A DNA stretch of 64,000 nt from Heliobacterium chlorum (GTDB taxonomy: Bacteria; Bacillota; Desulfitobacteriia; Heliobacteriales; Heliobacteriaceae): NCBI RefSeq assembly GCF_014502795.1, contig NZ_JACVHF010000007.1:88598-152597 (forward strand). Direction: 5' to 3'. The position numbers and the translations under genes were made by a program. Shown here one piece after another: positions 61,901-64,000 of the stretch; positions within the stretch are counted from its first letter, which is position 1, and every line of letters starts with the position of its first letter. A model generated the notes under the pieces. It made no database searches and was not told where the DNA came from. It saw only the letters and a program-made list of their open reading frames with translations.

Positions 61901-62609
61901 CAATACCGCCCAAAACAGCGTTGCACACTTGCGTTTTTCGGATATTCGCGGAGTTAGAACAGTTCGATACGGTCCCGCCGTTCATATAACCGATGATGCC
62001 GCCGATATATGTGTTGATAACGATTGAATTGCTTACGATTTCGCTATTGCCGATAATGTGACAGTTGGTTATTGTTACGTTTTTTCCCTGTGCTACAATT
62101 CCGCCCGCCCCCGCGGATTCCAGAGCCGTTGATTCATCGAACATGTAGTCATTCAGGATCAGGTTTTCTATTTTTCCGCCTAATACATAACCAAAAAACC
62201 CTTGATCTGTCACTGCCGATGAAATCGTTAGCGTCAAATTGCTGATCGTATGGTTACCGCCATCATACACTCCCCGAAAGGCGCTTTGCGCACCTAAGGT
62301 TGAACTTCCAATGCGCTCAAAGGTGGTAATCCCGGACATATCAAGATCTGCTGTCTGCCTATAGCAGGCTGTTCGATAGGATGCATACGGTTCTGATGCG
62401 CTATTGTTGTTAATTGCGCTGGATAACCACAACAAGTTTTCCGGGGAAGCGATCCGGTAGGGGTCGTCTGTTGTTCCCGAACCGGAGGGCATGATGGGCG
62501 TCGACGGAAGGGCCTGCGCCGGCATCACCGTAGCCGGCCACAGTTGTACCATTAACGAAAACAACATGGCAAGGACCACTATAATCCTTTTTTCTCTCTT
62601 TATTGCCAT
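58926..62609 (-). CDS. S-layer-homology surface protein with GLUG, FN3 and SLH domains
   Basis: 1,227 residues. A signal peptide (IIVVLAMLFSLMVQLWP, cut near AQA) is followed by a beta-helix-like region with GLUG-type turns (GGIIGYMNGGTVSNCSNS, GGIVGTLDDGTVSNCFNIG). After that come a cadherin-like beta-sandwich part, a fibronectin type III domain (about residues 685-775, NPTGLSATAGNGQVALEW), a Gly/Ser/Asn linker and a ZU5-like region. Three SLH domains close it (FRDTVNHWAKEAVNDM, FTDVSDGAWYRDYIQ, FLDVNDSAEYARNGI), which bind pyruvylated secondary cell-wall polymer. The ATG at 62609 is preferred because a site AAAGGAG sits 12 nt upstream; ATG 62621 is too close to it. Confidence 0.9.
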   Translation of the reverse strand: MAIKREKRIIVVLAMLFSLMVQLWPATVMPAQALPSTPIMPSGSGTTDDPYRIASPENLLWLSSAINNNSASEPYASYRTACYRQTADLDMSGITTFERIGSSTLGAQSAFRGVYDGGNHTISNLTLTISSAVTDQGFFGYVLGGKIENLILNDYMFDESTALESAGAGGIVAQGKNVTITNCHIIGNSEIVSNSIVINTYIGGIIGYMNGGTVSNCSNSANIRKTQVCNAVLGGIVGTLDDGTVSNCFNIGDIDAVNASVTYYAGGIVGSDYSNIVNCYNVGQINVTGDSSSLIGGVEGTPWGTLSDVYYLKTDVNDPNSAAVTKGKLVRQDTFGNWDFTNTWSIVDTRTHVSYPYLKSMFWIDADSKAPGYAPRPALTAGTVQRASSTDATVTFTSDKAGQYYTAVVAKGAAAPAIDTSGSGTVNDTSENTIMLTGLTAGAKDMYIIDKDVKDIESVKLQIRIPDLAPALTVAVAPGNTTGSTRATITESPTVKFVATLTDAATPTPDVGDAAPASGVNVTGDYISGTEITTGVASGKYLQVYDVDSNGNVVRFYQKQLAAEDISTAPAPLLPSQDLTGIVLSGSPNNFAFVGNIYVYNGVTVANSVYSLTVTPTGAGTITVDGVTVPSGQTSGEIALTAGEAKTIAIVATEAGKSPKTYTIYVTRAPAPPTPPTPPTPSAPANPTGLSATAGNGQVALEWNGVGDATGYRVYEATNAGGYTAPVATVGDAVYGYTATGLLNGTTYYFVVRAGNSAGESGNSNEVSATPFAPASGGGGGQNNSGSGHSSDNAGANQASPTGATPDGTNRDVNVDVNGKAESAGVAVATKEGEKTVITIVVNQQKVEQKLEQEGNKAVVRIPVNASSDVIVGELTGQLMKTMQLKEALVEVKTENATYTLPAQQIDLDAVSSQLGQGVQLPDIKVSIEVAKTTNAMVKVIDSVAEKGKYTIVAPPIDFSVTCAYGDKKVDIHQFNAFVERTIALPDGVDPSKITTGIIVEPDGSVRHVPTKVIVINGRYYAQINSLTNSTYSVIWHPFEFRDTVNHWAKEAVNDMGSRLVIRGVGDDQFAPDSEITRAEFAAIMVNALGLKPGEGDNPHFTDVSDGAWYRDYIQTAAAYRLITGYGNGTFGPLDTITREQAMTLVNRAMNITGLKTTFENGTIDSLLKEFLDVNDSAEYARNGIAACVKTGIITGRESHLLAPKDNITRAEAATIVRKLLQKSNLI

Positions 62610-62812
62610 AGTGAAAAACATCTCCTTTGAATAATTATTTTTCCATAATCTTTACTATTTTACTTCTAATGCATAGCCCTTCCCTTCTCACATTATAAAA
62701 CGTTTAGACTTTCAAATCATCAATCAGTCCATATGCAAAGCATGTATATTTCCTTTATCATTTGTTTAAATTATAAATTATACCAATTTAGACTATCTTT
62801 TTATAAACAAAA

Positions 62813-62836
62813 ACCGGTAGCTTGCATGCTACCGGA
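62813..62836 (-). terminator. Terminator-like hairpin upstream of the SLH protein gene
   Basis: CCGGTAGC-ttgcat-GCTACCGG. On the minus strand it runs into TTTTTG. It would stop leftward transcription arriving from the IS110/rRNA side before the SLH gene promoter. Confidence 0.6.
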
Positions 62837-62895
62837 AGGTCAATGTCTTCACGACCCTATTTATCTGTCAAAGCCTGACGGCGACCGCGCTTTTC

Positions 62896-63615
62896 GTGAA
62901 CGTCTCGTACTTTGATTCGGATTATCTTTCTGGTTCTACCATGGTGGGAAAGGGATTTTTCACGATGGATTCCATTTTGGAGCGTTGTGCTGGACTGGAA
63001 GTTCATCACGAAACGGTTGTAGCCTGTATACTCGCGGGACCATTAAACCCCTCCCCCAAACCACAAACTCGCACCTTTGAAACTACAACGGAAGAATTAA
63101 TTGAACTCGGACAATGGTTGATGGACAACGAACGCACGCATGTGGTGATGGAGAGTACAGGGGTTTATTGGAAGCCGGTATGGAATATCCTCGAAGCCTA
63201 TGATTTCACATTGCTCCTTGCAAATGCCCATCATGTAAAAAGCCTTCCTGGTCGTAAAACGGACGTTAACGATGCGGAATGGACTCGCCAAATTGCTTCG
63301 TTGCGGTCTGATCGAAAGCAGTTTTGTCCCATCCGTGGAAATACGAGAGTTGAGGACTTAACCCACTACCGAAAAAAGTTAGTCCATGATACGTAACGAT
63401 CATTCTGGCGGAAATCGGACCCGATATGAATCATTTCGAAAATGAGCATCATTTAGCAGCCTGGGCATGCATTTGTCCGGGAAATCATGAGAGGCAAGAA
63501 AAAGAAGAGGGGGAGAGCGAGGTCCGGTAACAAGAACTTAAAATCTGCACTTTGTAATATTCAAAATGCTCTCAATCAACTGAACGGAGAAAATTTAATG
63601 CCAAATCAATTTTGA
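62896..63615 (+). pseudogene. Decayed IS110-family transposase
   Basis: The N-terminal DEDD part is readable: CAGLEVHHETVVACIL (Glu where the first Asp is expected), VVMESTGVYWKPVWNIL and ANAHHVKSLPGRKTDVNDAEW. Then the frame slips near 63300 and is restored near 63350 (hidden frame: ESSFVPSVEIRELR), and the reading ends at 63396. The C-terminal Transposase_20 part follows in another frame (ILAEIGPDMNHFENEHHLAA, WACICPGNH), slips again, and continues as GRARSGNKNLKSALCNIQ to about 63615. About 100 residues between the two domains are missing. No terminal repeats are seen. Inactive. Confidence 0.88.
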
Positions 63616-63707
63616 ATGTCACGTGTTTCTGTGGTTAGGGGCCATAAACCGTCGAAATCGAGACCGTCTAAAGATATCGATGCACTGGTTAAGTTGAAGC
63701 TATGATA

Positions 63708-63747
63708 TAAAAAAGAAGTCTATCGCTCTCTAAAGCAATAAACTTCT
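63708..63747 (-). terminator. Terminator of the rRNA operon
   Basis: On the minus strand AGAAGTTTATTGCT-ttagag-AGCGATAGACTTCT is followed by TTTTTT. It lies about 45 bp past the 3' end of 23S rRNA. Confidence 0.75.
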
Positions 63748-63791
63748 TTTCATACCCAAAACTGAACAGGAGTAAAAGTATTTGAGCGCAT

Positions 63792-64000
<209 letters not shown>

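Overview
This window reads as chromosomal DNA of an anaerobic, low-to-medium G+C Firmicute. Heliobacteriaceae are the best guess. The evidence is a Tat-exported uptake [NiFe]-hydrogenase operon, indolepyruvate:ferredoxin oxidoreductase, two tandem ~54-residue dicluster ferredoxins resembling the heliobacterial reaction-centre ferredoxins PshBI/PshBII, a CarH-like B12 regulator, SLH-anchored surface proteins, strong AGGAGG ribosome sites and frequent TTG/GTG starts. The family assignment is inference; no 16S or reaction-centre gene is present to prove it.

Layout. 1-1000: start of a 2-hydroxyacyl-CoA dehydratase-like gene and its ATP-dependent activator. 1.1-12 kb: surface and envelope genes (Calx-beta repeat protein, orphan FliD-like protein, YvyF-like protein, holin-like protein, YdcF, repeat-rich secreted protein, YcdB/YcdC protein). 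12.4-14.2 kb: acyltransferase, a decayed hupC copy and a small unknown gene. 14.3-24.4 kb: one leftward operon hupS-hupL-hupC-hupD-hypA-hypB-hypF-hypC-hypD-hypE, which holds the structural, electron-transfer, protease and NiFe(CN)2CO cofactor-assembly genes. 25.5-30.8 kb: CarH-like and SufR-like regulators, then LmbE-icd-mdh. 32-36 kb: paaK-iorA-iorB (arylpyruvate/arylacetate metabolism). 36.3-38.2 kb: two ferredoxins and argH. 38.4-48.7 kb: small genes, MarR, lipoproteins, xpt, a short MetF-like protein, and a LytTR regulator directly upstream of an acetyl-CoA hydrolase/CoA-transferase.

49.0-55.6 kb is the most unusual part: an isolated rightward operon with leftward genes on both sides. It encodes a radical-SAM/SPASM peptide maturase, a short peptide ending in a strict C-x3-C ladder, an Hsp70-like ATPase, a HerA/FtsK-like ATPase and a translation-coupled small protein with a possible GrpE-like tail. 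It looks like a ribosomally made, post-translationally modified peptide (RiPP) system with dedicated chaperone and translocase-type ATPases. I do not recognise it as a described system.

55.6-64 kb: DUF1287 protein, lipoprotein, TatD-linked radical SAM protein, a broken ExeA-type ATPase, a 1,227-residue SLH surface protein, a decayed IS110 element, and the 3' end of a leftward 23S rRNA gene followed directly by a terminator with no 5S gene between them.
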